Assembly (NCBI GenBank): GCA_900095095.1
Contig: FMBT01000542.1
Coordinates: forward strand, 1 to 58,441
From: Fragilariopsis cylindrus CCMP1102
Lineage: Eukaryota > Bacillariophyta > Bacillariophyceae > Bacillariales > Bacillariaceae
Length of the DNA: 58,441 nucleotides
Direction: 5' to 3'
Shown here: in pieces, positions 21,328-32,118 of the stretch
Numbering within the stretch: the first letter of the stretch is position 1
Layout of the letters: each line of letters starts with the position of its first letter
Program-made: the position numbers and the translations under genes
Notes under the pieces: generated by a model
What the model was told of the DNA's origin: nothing
Seen by the model: only the letters and a program-made list of their open reading frames with translations
Database searches by the model: none

Positions 21328-22272
21328 TTACAGTATTGTTATTGGTTGCAATTTCACTTCTGCCCAACCACCATTCAATGATGCATCCATGTTTGCAACA
21401 CCTAATGATAATAATTGGATTTCACTTTCATTATCAGGTTCTTGTCCTTGTCCATTAAGAACGTCGGGTGGTGTATTTATTTTTTGTATACCACATACTC
21501 TTGCTTGTGCCCATGAATTACCACCATTTAATTGAAATTCCATTATCATGATTTGATAATGATGATGATGTTGTTGTTGCATTTGTATTTCTGTTGCTGT
21601 TGTTGTTGTTGCGTCGGCACTATTATTATCATGTTCATACGTTGATGACGTTGACGTTGACGTTAACGTTGATTTCGATTTCGATGATGCAAATATACCA
21701 CCTGCTTCAATACCTAATCCTAATTCCATTGCTATTATTGGATCTATACGAAGAATTTCCTCGGCTTTTTGTAATATGTTCTGACTGAATTTTTTGTCGG
21801 TATCTTTAACACTACCAGCAAACAAAAATAATCCACCCAATAATTTGAATGGAAGTGGAATTGTTTTAAGTGTAGGTATTTGTATTTGTTCCAGTAGTGA
21901 CAATGATGATGTCGATGTCGATGTCGATGTCGATGATAATGCTAATGATACTGGTCGCGGTGGCATTATAACACTGAAAGATAGAGCACGTAGTGGTTGT
22001 AGAGATGATGACATAATAATAAGCGCCATCGTTCTCGTTCTCGTTCTCGTTCTCGTTATCGTCATACCTAAGCTTAGACAATTATGATTGATTAACAGGA
22101 TTAGTAGGACTGTAGCTACGGAAAAAATGGAGACTAGATAAATGAATGAGATAGCTAATACGACGCCGTTTGATGTTGTATGTCGTTGCCGGTCTACTGT
22201 ACTCTGCTTTTTCAAATTGTGTATCTTTATTATTTTTGATGTTGATGATTGTTGGGACTTGCTTGTTGGCAT
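21328..22272 (-). CDS. Small membrane protein, possible Coa1/Tim21-like fold
   Basis: A single exon of 314 aa. There is an N-terminal hydrophobic span (VVLAISFIYLVSIFSVATVL), a TRTRTR stretch, then LRALSFSV and FKLLGGLFLFAGSV. The C-terminal part reads KAEEILRIDPIIAMELGLGI-AG, then MEFQLNGGNSWAQARVCGI and GGWAEVKL. A helix ending in x-D-P-x-x-x-x-LG followed by a beta region with G-s-w-A-x-v is the pattern of Coa1/Tim21-type domains in cytochrome-oxidase assembly and import. Thr/Ser and Gln/His tracts interrupt it. Weak match by eye. It is head-to-head with a COX20-like gene 225 bp away, which agrees with this idea but does not prove it. Confidence 0.4.
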   Translation of the reverse strand: MPTSKSQQSSTSKIIKIHNLKKQSTVDRQRHTTSNGVVLAISFIYLVSIFSVATVLLILLINHNCLSLGMTITRTRTRTRTMALIIMSSSLQPLRALSFSVIMPPRPVSLALSSTSTSTSTSSLSLLEQIQIPTLKTIPLPFKLLGGLFLFAGSVKDTDKKFSQNILQKAEEILRIDPIIAMELGLGIEAGGIFASSKSKSTLTSTSTSSTYEHDNNSADATTTTATEIQMQQQHHHHYQIMIMEFQLNGGNSWAQARVCGIQKINTPPDVLNGQGQEPDNESEIQLLSLGVANMDASLNGGWAEVKLQPITIL

Positions 22273-22497
22273 TGATTATTCATTCGTGATTGACTATTGC
22301 TTGATTCTCATTTGATTCACGTTACTAAACCTTCAAGTGCGCAATAAAAATCATTAGTCGAATGAGTCAGTCAGTCAGTCAAAAGTACCTTCCATCATCC
22401 ATCATAATATTATTTTCTGGTATACTGTACGACTGTATTGTATTTACTATCTCGAATAACAATCAACATCGTCAACATCGTTGCATAACTCATAGCA
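22273..22497. promoter_or_regulatory. Compact bidirectional promoter region
   Basis: Only 225 bp separate two divergent start codons (22272 and 22498). It contains GAGTCAGTCAGTCAGTCA (about 22362-22380) and a TACTGTACGACTGTA stretch near 22421. Both genes must share this DNA. Confidence 0.5.
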
Positions 22498-23313
22498 ATG
22501 ACAGAATCAACAACAATCGATGGTGGTGGTGGTGGCGGTGGTGACAATGGTGTCAGTAGTGGTGGCAACGAAGATAGTACAACAATAGGCGGTAGTAACG
22601 CTAATGATTCTAATAATAACAATTCAAATAATTCAAATAATTCTAATTCAGTTATTGATCCATTGGAAACAGCAAAATGGACTAAATATTTACCAGAATT
22701 TATGGGTATAAGAGAATCAGTACGATCCTCATCGTATAGATGGTGTGTACGTGAAAGTGGTATGTGGGGTATTGCAACTGCAACCACAATGTCATTACAT
22801 CGATTACGGATGGGTTCGAAAGTACGTACTAGTATATTGCTATATCGCTATATAATATAATCAGCTGTGTATGATAAGCGTTTATAAGCGTAATTATTTC
22901 TTGTATAAATTTGCGAGCATGTTGTGTTGTGTTGGTGTTTGTGTGTTTGTGTTGTGTTGTGTAGTTCAGTGCAGTGCTGTGTTCGTATGATGATGGATTG
23001 AAATAAGAAGCTAACGAAATAATTCTCTTCTTTCTTTCGATCAAAAAGCCATTAATTGCTGGACATGCCTTTTTGGTACATTTATGATAGTGATGTTACC
23101 CAGTTATTACTTTTGTTATCGGACGAGAACATCAAGAAATGTGATTGAAATGATGATGAAATATAATCAATTTGGACATCGCACAAGAATTACCAGACGA
23201 ACCACCATTGAACAGCATCCATTTTTGGGGTACCAAAGAGAAACAAGAAAATATAGAATCTAAAGACAACAACTACGTACAACAACAATTTGATGACACT
23301 ACGAAAACATGAT
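22498..23313 (+). CDS. COX20-like cytochrome c oxidase assembly protein, frame-broken
   Basis: Exon 1 (22498 to about 22825) has a Gly/Ser/Asn-rich head, then YRWCVRESGMWGIATATTMSLHRLRMGSK, a first membrane segment. After an intron ending CAAAAAG (about 23049) the frame gives CWTCLFGTFMIVMLPSYY-CYRTRTSRN, a second segment followed by a basic helix. Two close spans with a conserved W-x-x-G/C and Arg-rich tail are the COX20 (FAM36A) layout, an inner mitochondrial membrane factor for COX2. One further +1 shift near 23165 leads to LDIAQELPDEPPL and a stop at 23313. The donor GTACGT gives the wrong phase, so GTACTA or an indel must be assumed. Confidence 0.45.
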
Positions 23314-23505
23314 AGGAGATTTCGTGTCTAATTAAGGAACGTAAAGAATGGCAAAAACAAATAAAGGAACCATATTGATGAAATATTTCAAGAAATACAC
23401 CAACACCAAAAGAAGTAGAAGTTTAAGTAAAATTATTAATTTTCAATCATTTATTTACTTTAATAAACACACGTTTGTAATGCACTACCTGACGTTTTAA
23501 ACCAC

Positions 23506-25832
23506 CTAAATGATCATATTTTGGAATTCAATCCCATTCACATAGTCATCAATGCAATTTATTAGAGTGTTTTGGTATAATGACATTGCACCTTTTAATA
23601 TTGTACTTGCTTTCATTGTCATTGTATTTCTATTCCTTTGATTTGGGTTTTTATCTTTATTTTTATTTGTTGTTGTTCCTGACGATGATGTTGAAGTTGT
23701 TGTTACTACTCTTTGTAATTTATCTTTTAATTTTATTATACGACGTTGATATTTATCACTACCATTTTCACCAACAAATAAATGATATGGTACAGCAATT
23801 AATCGTCGACGTAAATTTTCCATATGTTGTTGTGATGCACCATAGGATACTATTCGATCTCTTCTTCATCACAATATTTTATATAATTTAATAATATATC
23901 ACCTCTTGTTGGTCGTCTTTTAATTTCACTACTACTACTACTACTACTGCTACTACTCGTACTAGTATCATCGTTTTTACGATCATTACTTTCATCATTC
24001 CATAACAATTGATCAGCTGAAGCAAATGAGCATGGATGATTAATAATAGTACGTCCCACCATAGCACCCAGAACATCACCATTGCCGGTTACTTCTTTCA
24101 CAACTTCTTTCATGTTAGTTATACCACCATTCGAAACAAAATCTAGATGTGGAAATTCTGTGGTTAATTTGTAAATAACATTTGGTCGTAATGGTGGAAC
24201 GTCACGATTTTTAATAGTGGATCGTCTACTACGTCGACGTGCCTTTTCTTGTTCACGTTTATGATCAATTTTGATTCGTATTTCTTCTCCTTCACCATCC
24301 TCTTTGTTGTTATCAGTATTAGTGTCGGTAGTAGTAGCTCCATCATCATCATCAGTCGGAACCCATAATGTTTGTTGAATCTTTTTCTTCTTTTTGTTTT
24401 TATTGTTGTTGTTTTCATCGTCATCTTCTTCTTCTTCATCATTACCATCATCATCATTGGTATCATCCACAAAATCACCTAAAATACCTAATCGTGCGTG
24501 AACATGAAATGTTGAGACCGAATCATTCGATGAGACAGTCCTAATAAATGATGATACATCCTTAAAAGCTTCATCATCATTTTGTAATCGATCAAATGTT
24601 GCATTATAGGATATTGCATCACGGATACCTAAACGATGTTTCACAGTAATTGTTGGTGGTGGATGTGGTGGTGTTGATAGTATTGATTGTTGTGATTGCT
24701 GCTGCTTTGATTGCTGCTGTTCTGACAATAATGATGACGATTCTTCCTGGAGCAACAAAGTATTATATATCTCATCAATGGAAGATTTCATCGAATTCAC
24801 ACATTCAAGTACTAATTCTGGTGTTGCCATTAATGCACAACCACCGGCACGACCACCAACAGCATTGGATGGACAACCACAATTTAAATTAATTGATATA
24901 TAATGTGATTGTGAATGTTGTGATTGTGAATGACTTTGAGAAGACTGCTGAGAGTTTTGCTGCTGTGAATAATCTTGATTCCAACGACTACAACGACCCC
25001 ATGCTGCACCAATTGCAGCTGCAATACCTAATGTAGTTGGATCATTACCACCTAATTGTAGTACCACTGGTGATTCTTGAGAGCAAGATGTTGCCAACAA
25101 TTGATGGAGTGTCAATACCTCGTAGGGCAATGACTTCGATGCTATAGCTGCTGATTGATATTCCAATGATGGATTATCGATCACTTGTTGTACAAGATTT
25201 ATTATTTCATTTGGCGTTGGTGTTGATTCTGATTTAGTTGATTTTGGTAAATCTATATTATATATTTCTTTAGCTCTATTATATGCGGAAACAATTTGTG
25301 AACTTGGCATCATTTCTGTATACAAGTACGTTCGTTTTGATAATAAACGATAATAATATCGATAATGACGATTGGTATGTCCCATCATTGGTGCTACTGA
25401 TAGTAATTCTTTTGTTTCAGTGTTTTCGACATTTTCGTCATTAATATTGTCATGACGTTGTCGTGGTTGTGGATGAACGACGCATAGAGGGGTAGTAGAG
25501 GTACGAGCAGAAGAAGAAAATTGGTGGTTCGTCTTCGTCGTCGTTGTCTTCTTCCTTCTCAGACTCAATTCATCATGATAAAAATGATAGTTATTATGAT
25601 GGGTGGTCGTCGTCGTTGTAGTTATAACGAACGCAGTAGAAACTAGTACATTCGTCGTCCCACCGATGATCAAGAATAATGACAAAAGTGATAGAACATA
25701 AAGTCGCGATTTTGTTGCTACTACTAATGTTGATGTTGGAATCGTTCTTCTTCTTCTTCTTCTTCGACTTCTTCGATAATAACTCTGCTCTATAGCTGCT
25801 ACTATCGTCGTCGTCATCATCATCGTCGCCAT
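23506..25832 (-). CDS. dusA: DusA-type tRNA-dihydrouridine synthase, plastid-type preprotein
   Basis: The main frame 25832-23850 (660 aa) continues, after one one-base shift near 23845, into 23823-23506. An Arg-rich start and a hydrophobic signal (LYVLSLLSLFLIIGG) are followed by STAFVIT, an ASAFAP-like plastid motif. Dus blocks in order: LSVAPMMGHTNRHYRYYYRLL, YTEMM, VLQLGGNDP, INLNCGCPSNAVGGRAGGCALM (active-site Cys), VKHRLGI, FHVHARLGIL, RDVPPLRPNVIY, FVSNGGITNM and GAMVGRTIINHP (FMN phosphate). It reduces uridines in the D loop of tRNA with FMN and NAD(P)H. Long Asp/Glu/Asn and Gln/Ser insertions make it about 420 residues longer than bacterial DusA. The shifted C-terminus (ENLRRRLIAVPYHLF) matches the usual tRNA-binding tail. 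Confidence 0.85.
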
Positions 25833-27012
25833 ATCATCTGCTTCTTACTTACTGCTGCTTTATCTTTCTGTTCTAGTAAGACTGACTGGCTGGGCAATAC
25901 TAGTGCTATGCTTTCGGTTGTGAATGATGTATAACTAGTTGTACTTGTATACGTTCGAAGCAATAGTTCAAGATACAAGAATTATTTAAGACTGTATATT
26001 ATTTCAAGAATTTGAAATTTGAAAACATCATCATCAATATCCATTATCAACAAGATCAGCCAATTCGATTTTTTGATGGCTCGAAAAGCGACGATCCCAA
26101 CGAGAGAAAAAGCATCATCTTCTAACTTACCGTATTTATTTACTGAAAGACGACGAAGGAAAGACGAACAGTAGTAGCGGGACTGACTTTGCACGACTTG
26201 ATTCTTACATTTTTATGTGCATTAAGAATTGAAATGGAAAATTATCCCATCATAATGACAATGGGAATGTAACGAATCGAACCTCCATGGATGTCGATCT
26301 ATTTAATACAAACTTATAAGACGAAATATAGATATTGGTATGCTTATTAGAGGCAGAATAAAATTCGATGGAATTTGGCCATCTGGGGAAAATTCTATGA
26401 GGATGAGATGTATACGGGTGGCAGGCAGATTTCGAATCGCCAGGAAGAGGTGCATAAGAGCGGATAATAATAAATCAAATAATAGAGTTATAGATAAACT
26501 AGTAGTACAGTTGTCTCTATTATCCTTTATATCAGATAATGCGATAATTTTTATTGTTATTGTTATGTTGGACGTGTTTCTTTTCAAGAAATAAATATTT
26601 GCGTGCCATCCATCCCTATACGTCCTTTCTTAATTCTCCTCAACGGACCGAATTAACCCAAACTTTTTGTCTGTATTAACCGGAGTAAGCGCTAAAATTC
26701 GACCTACTTCTTGTATTAAACAGAGCAGTATTAACGAAGATTCGATTAATTAGATTCCCATTGTCATGTTGATGTGTTTTTTGAAAAAAAATAAAATGAT
26801 TCAAACAAGATTGTTCATAGGAGATGGAAAAAGCAAAACTGGGGGACCAATATTTTGCAAATTTATATCGTTTTTTATGGACAGGTACGGTACCAAACCT
26901 GGAAGGGATTGATCCACAAAATTACAGTTATTTTATGCGATCGTTAGAGAATCGAAAGCAATGACACGCTCGTCACTCAGCATCAAAATTTTTGCTTCCA
27001 CGTTTAACAATT
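25833..27012. other. Intergenic with a dispersed-repeat copy
   Basis: Promoter side of the DusA gene, then repeat copy B (26345-26570) and AT-rich DNA. No gene is supported. Confidence 0.45.
26345..26570 (+). repeat. Dispersed repeat, copy B (partner at 7452-7690)
   Basis: It contains the shared AAGAGGTGCATAAGAG at 26445-26460 and aligned sequence upstream (GAATTTGGCCATCTGGGG) and downstream, in the same orientation as copy A. Confidence 0.6.
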
Positions 27013-27655
27013 TTAAGAAGCATCGCTGACAATCCCGCAATGAGTATCATCATAGATGTTGGGATCACCGGCTTCATTTGCTGCCTCACGAATAGATTCT
27101 TCACTGGCAATTAGAAGAATGTTATAAGTTGGTGACGTCAAACGCAGCCGCCTTATCCGATCCAATGTATCGATGTTGACGCCGACAAAGACAAAATGAG
27201 GACCTGTTTCGTTCCGTTGAGTCCATATCCATGGCCACACTTCTTTTCCATGCTCATCGAACTGATTCAATAGATATGGCAAATCATTTGCTGTTGGGTT
27301 GCTGATATAGATGTCGTAATCTTGAGGATCGTGCTCTAAGTAGTCCATTCGAGTAGTCATCGTTCTTATTGTTGTATCCATGATCGTCGGCAAGTGTCGT
27401 TCCAGCCGACAGAAGTAATTGTTGGCATTTACTGGAAGCATCGGAATGGTTGTTTTTTGTCGTCCCAGTGATAGCCCAACAACTGGTAGCTGCTCCTATT
27501 GCTGACACTGTGAGATAAAAGGCAAAATTATTGGAAGCTTCGCGTGCCAATATTGTTCTCCTTCCCATGATAAAGCTCCTGCGAATAGTCATGGTACACC
27601 CGCATCGTTTCAACGTAGAGTTTCTCAGGAATTTTAATCCAGAGAACAGGACCAT
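27013..27655 (-). CDS. Unknown protein in two overlapping frames (one frameshift)
   Basis: The upper frame (27655-27284) gives a basic N-terminus and one hydrophobic segment (FAFYLTVSAIGAATSCWAIT), resembling a mitochondrial or membrane anchor. Near 27450-27470, beside an A6 run, coding character moves to the frame 27441-27013, which contains DYDIYISNPTANDLPYLLNQF, WPWIWTQRNETGPHFVFVGVN and NILLIASEESIREAANEAG. The second part is well mixed, with alternating beta and helix character, and looks like a real globular domain. One base change joins them into about 205-210 aa. I do not recognise the family. The gene uses more G/C at third positions than most neighbours. Confidence 0.5.
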
Positions 27656-28310
27656 CCTGCTTTGTATCTCCTATACAAAAAATGGATAGTTGCAAGTCGT
27701 TTTTTATCGTACTTCAAAAAGGAGAAACAGATTATCCGATTTCCTCTTCCATCAGTGCCGAATGCATTTCGAGATGTTGATCGATGGTTGGAAGGAAGTG
27801 AATATTATTTTATTATATATTATGTTGATGCTTGGTTGACTGTTTTTTTTTTCATTCGACGACTCACTGACTGCTGACTCACTCATCAATTTTATTCATA
27901 CCCCTTACTACAGTACTTTGTATAACATCAAGTATACATACTAGTATCATATGTATCATTTATATGTATAGGTAGGTAGTAGAAGAAGGCCCAAAACAGG
28001 CCCAAAATACAAAATGCATCGCAGTCTTTTTTTCAAAACCCTAATTAAGGATATAAGCACGACTTAAAATTACCTTTTTTGTTTTTGAAGTAACTACTAA
28101 TATTGCCCTGACAACAATCTGTATCTTTTTGCGGCATTCCAGTTGTCGAAGGAACTGCCACAAGAATGAGCGGTATCCTTTGTCTTCTTGTGCAAGTATT
28201 TCTGCTTCGAAATCCTCCTTGAATTTTCCTGCCGAGCTGAAGATTTTTGAAAGGAGGTTCCACCTGTTATTGCATTTCATGAATCAGGATTCAATCCAAA
28301 ATACAACGAG
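27656..28310. other. Divergent intergenic region with a doubtful fragment
   Basis: Promoter DNA between the unknown gene (-) and the Cys-rich surface protein (+). A minus frame at 28280-28041 reads FKEDFEAEILAQEDKGYRSF-WQFLRQLECRKK, unusually protein-like for non-coding DNA. It may be a gene fragment, but no start context or partner exon is seen. Confidence 0.35.
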
Positions 28311-29363
28311 ATGAAATTTAGCCTCGCACTCGCCCTCACAACAACAACAACTGCGGCTGCCGTTGTCGCGGCGAATCCCATCGCTGCCGACATGTCTAAA
28401 CTGATTAGGCACGCACGCCCCAGCGCGAATTCTCCACACGGACATCATCATCGCCTTCTCGAAGATAATATGGAAGGCGAAGAGCACCTCGAAATTGATA
28501 TTTCGGGCTACTCGCTTAGATTCGAAAGCTGTCAACATTATGATGGTGTTGTTCCAGACACGGTCCTTACAACTGCTGTGCAAAGGACCGTGTCCAGTAC
28601 GACCCGACGCTTCGTAACCTTCCGCTTGTGCCCCTCCGATACTTGCGACGACACGTGCAATGAGAATTATCTGGAATACATCATCGAACTCGAGGACTAC
28701 CTGTTGGCAACCGTTGCCTACCAACAAGAATTACAAGAGGCAATGTGCAATGGCTGCGAAGAGCAGTGCTTCAGCAACACAACATTCGTGCCCAAAAATA
28801 TCGATGACGACTGTGCTTTCTGTTACGGTGACTGCATGAAGATCAGGGACATGGAAGACAATGGATATATTGATGCCACTGAATTCCACGAATGCAGGAT
28901 GGTTTACGACGATGGCGAAGATCGCGCTCTTTACGCTGGACCCGTGTGTGCAAGCAACGGGTCCAAGATCAATATCGGAGTTTTTGCTAATAAAGCATGT
29001 ACCTTCCTCGATCCTAACAAGGACGTCGAGGATTACTTAATGGACGAAGATGGGTATAGCATGAAACTTTCCCATGCTCTGTTGAAGACTGTATATTCCG
29101 ACGAGTGTGTTTCTTGCAAATATCAAGAACAAAAGAACTATGACGGAGGCGAAAAAGAAGTGATCCAACCCGAGGCTCGCGAGATGTGCGAAATTCTCTA
29201 CGGTGCTGCTGCTACTGTCGGTTCCTCAATTGCCGGAAGTGCTGCTGCTACTGTCGGTTCCTCGATTGCCGAAAGTGCTGCAGAGACCAGCATGGGAGGA
29301 CGGAAGTTTGCTTTCATAGCAGCTTTGATCCTAGGAACAGCTGGACTACTTATCACATCTTGA
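28311..29363 (+). CDS. Cys-rich secreted/surface protein with C-terminal anchor
   Basis: A single exon of 350 aa. A signal peptide (MKFSLALALTTTTTAAAVVAA) is followed by HHHRLLED, an RxL-like site as seen in silica-associated diatom proteins. The body has paired cysteines: SCQHYDG, RFVTFRLCPSDTCDDTCNENY, ELEDYL...YQQ, MCNGCEEQCF, DCAFCYGDC, VCASNGSKI, ACTFLD, DECVSCKY and MCEILYG. Near the end, (A)AATVGSSIA-SAA occurs twice, and a final hydrophobic stretch (KFAFIAALILGTAGLLITS) could be a membrane or GPI anchor. This repeated CxxC build with FRLC is widespread in diatoms but has no known function. Third positions are C/G-rich, unlike the neighbours. Confidence 0.75.
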   Translation: MKFSLALALTTTTTAAAVVAANPIAADMSKLIRHARPSANSPHGHHHRLLEDNMEGEEHLEIDISGYSLRFESCQHYDGVVPDTVLTTAVQRTVSSTTRRFVTFRLCPSDTCDDTCNENYLEYIIELEDYLLATVAYQQELQEAMCNGCEEQCFSNTTFVPKNIDDDCAFCYGDCMKIRDMEDNGYIDATEFHECRMVYDDGEDRALYAGPVCASNGSKINIGVFANKACTFLDPNKDVEDYLMDEDGYSMKLSHALLKTVYSDECVSCKYQEQKNYDGGEKEVIQPEAREMCEILYGAAATVGSSIAGSAAATVGSSIAESAAETSMGGRKFAFIAALILGTAGLLITS

Positions 29364-30035
29364 CATCATTTTTGGAAAAAAAAAAACAGCATATAAACTA
29401 AACTAGTTAACACCTTTGTCAATCTATGATGAATTCCACGGCATCCAAGACAGCACACAACGCGTAGAGCTCTTCAATTCAAGCGTTCAACCTAAGTTGG
29501 AGGCCAACCCGCGCGGAATGATAAATGGCACGTGTTAGGCCATTAATGTTGCAGTAATTTATTCTTAGTTATATACAGCATCATACTTAAAACGAGGCAA
29601 TACCGTTACGTAAAAACATAGGCATGGAAGATACCACGCTGACATTTTTGGTCATAGTCGCTAGTAGCATCCTACGTATTTAACGAAAGCAAAAAAGAAT
29701 AATGTAGTCCTACAGTACTGCTAGTGGAATAGAATTTTCGTGTGTGTGTGTGTGTGTACATATATTTATTTCTTTTCTCCTATCCCCCAGTTGAATGGAT
29801 GTTCTTATCTTTATTAGTAGTAGTTCTTAAATCAAGTTCAAGCTAACTAGGCTAGCTAACTAGTCTCGCATTCATTTATTTAGTTTATACTTCCGTTTCC
29901 ATTCCATTTCAGCGGTACAGTGCAATAGCGTCTTTACACATACATGATTTATTTGTTTTAATACCTTCCCCTTTTTTTTGAGATACTTCAGACTACGTTA
30001 CGTTACGTTACATTTGTATCTGAACTGTACTGTAC
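29364..30035. other. Intergenic between convergent genes
   Basis: 3' flanks of two convergent genes. A (GT)n tract lies near 29740-29757 and (CGTTA)n near 29996-30011. No gene seen. Confidence 0.5.
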
Positions 30036-32118
30036 TTACTTTCCTTGTAATATACCTATCCATGGAAACCATAATGCACGTATTAATGGTATCAATCCAG
30101 TATTGTTATTGTTATTCTTATTTGTTGTTGCTACTGCTGACGCTGTAGTATCATTAACATTTTTTTCTTCATTATTGTTATTATCATTATCAGATGGAAA
30201 AAAGATACCAGCCCAAGGAAAGTATAATGCTTGTACAAATGCTACAACTTTTGGTGGTGGTCGTGGATTATTATTATTATTATTATTATCATCATTAGAT
30301 GTAGCTGTAGATGAAAAGAAAATCCTAACCATGGAAAATATAATGCTTGAAGGAAGGATAATATACTATTAGGACGACTTTGACGTTTCGTAGTGGTAGT
30401 TGTATCATATGTTTTTAAAATCACTTTTCCTTTTGAATCAAATTCAATAACAACTTTAACATTATCATTATCATCAACGACATCAGCTTCTTCCGCTTAA
30501 CAGTAATAACAGTAGTAGCACTCTCTGTTGTACCGTTAGTAGTTGTTTTTGATTTACCAACAAATATAGGTTTTGGTGGTGGTGATGGTGGTGGTGGCGT
30601 CTTTTCCTTCTTCTTCTTCTTTGGTTTAGGTTTTTCTCCCTTTTTATTTTTAGTAGTATCAGTATCAGTATCAGTATCAGTATCTTTAGCTTTTGCTGCA
30701 GCTGCTGCAGTTTTCTTTAATTTCAATTGATCCTTTTTATTTTGTGCCTCAACTTCTGCTACTTCATTTCGTTCTATATAATAGGCATAGGACCATGCAT
30801 ATGATATACCTATAGCTGCAATACCAGTGATAACAATGACGTCTCCATTTGTTTTTACTAATGGTACACCTTTCAAAGATTGTGGTGAGGAATTCCAATA
30901 ATTCTTAAAATTACGATACCATTCTGGTGTATTAAAAGTCTGACTAGATGATAATAATAATGGATTTTGTTTTAATGCAAGTTGTTGGATGACAGCATTT
31001 GGATCATAACCTTTATATCCTCTAATACGTAATATCCATTCATCATCAGGTTTGATTTCGGATGTTGTTGAAGATGATGATTTCCCAGCACTACTGCCGT
31101 CTACCACCGGTACTGCTAATGGTTTATCAGTATTAATATTTGTATTATGTTCCGCTGTGAATTGAATAATTTCACCATTGATTAATATATTAATTTGTTG
31201 ATTCGTAATAAAATCATTATAAAAACGTTTATAATCCGCTGGTGGTCGAATCATTAAATTGGTATCTTGTTTTAAATCAATACCATACATTTTAATGATA
31301 TTATATACTTGTTGATACGCATCGACACTATTAAATTCTTGTACAATGGATGATTTTATTTTTTGTACACTCTCTGATAATGCTATACGATTTTGTTTAT
31401 TGATTAGAGTAGTCTTTACTAAATCATTAATTATTGATTCTGTCGATTGAATGACTTTGGATGGATTATTATTTTTAAATATAGATGTTTCAATTGTGAT
31501 TGTTCCTGGTGAAACTAAGTCTAAAGTTTTTTCTACTGCGGCTAACGATGACGATGAAGCAGATTCAGTAGTAGTAGTAGCAGCATTTGCAGCAGTTGCA
31601 ACTCGTACTCCTTCCCCACCTGTGTTACCAAGAGATGCTGTAACGAATGCAGCAGCTACTAATAAACTCTTCCATTGGTTATTATTATTACTGTTACTGT
31701 TTTTTGGTTCACTACTAAGACGAATCTCTTCTTCATAGTTATTGTCAGTTTCTGTTGATAACGATCGTGGTTGCTGGGAAAGTTGAATGTTGGTGTTGCT
31801 CGTCAGTGTTCTTGCAGAGATTACTTCTTGTCGAAAATGACGTCGAGAACTACTCAGCATAACTGAAGAACAAGAAAACGAGGAGACTTTTCCAGGAGAA
31901 AATCCATGAACATGATGATGATGTTCAACTACCAATGCGAATGATGATGATGCAAGCACCACACTAATAATGGCGGTCGTAATTATCATCATCAATGACG
32001 GAAAAGGAGTTCTACTGCTACCAGTACTACTTTTCCTTCTTCTCATATCATTGTTACTTCTTGTCGTTGATGTTGTTGTTGTCTCCCTCATCATCGTCAT
32101 CGTCATCGTCGTCGTCAC
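30036..32118 (-). CDS. Plastid/thylakoid-type protein with three ALYFPW-type motifs, frame-broken
   Basis: The main frame 32118-30421 gives a signal peptide (MIITTAIISVVLASSSFALV), a transit-like region, and a second hydrophobic segment ending TAANAA, like a lumen-targeting cleavage site. The folded part (residues about 180-430) contains EWILRIRGYKGYDPNAVIQQLA and EWYRNFKNYW. One membrane span (VIVITGIAAIGISYAWSYAYY), a Lys-rich region and a Pro-rich KPKPKKKKKEKTPPPP linker follow. Two one-base shifts (about 30498 and 30326) lead through IEFDSKGKVILKTYD to three motifs LQALYFPWLG, VQALYFPWAGIFF and IRALWFPWIGI, the last just before the stop. Family not recognised. Confidence 0.55.

Noticed and set aside
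26260..26285. AATCGAACCTCC as a minus-strand tRNA T arm
   Set aside because: The flanking bases do not form a T stem and no anticodon arm is found at the proper distance.
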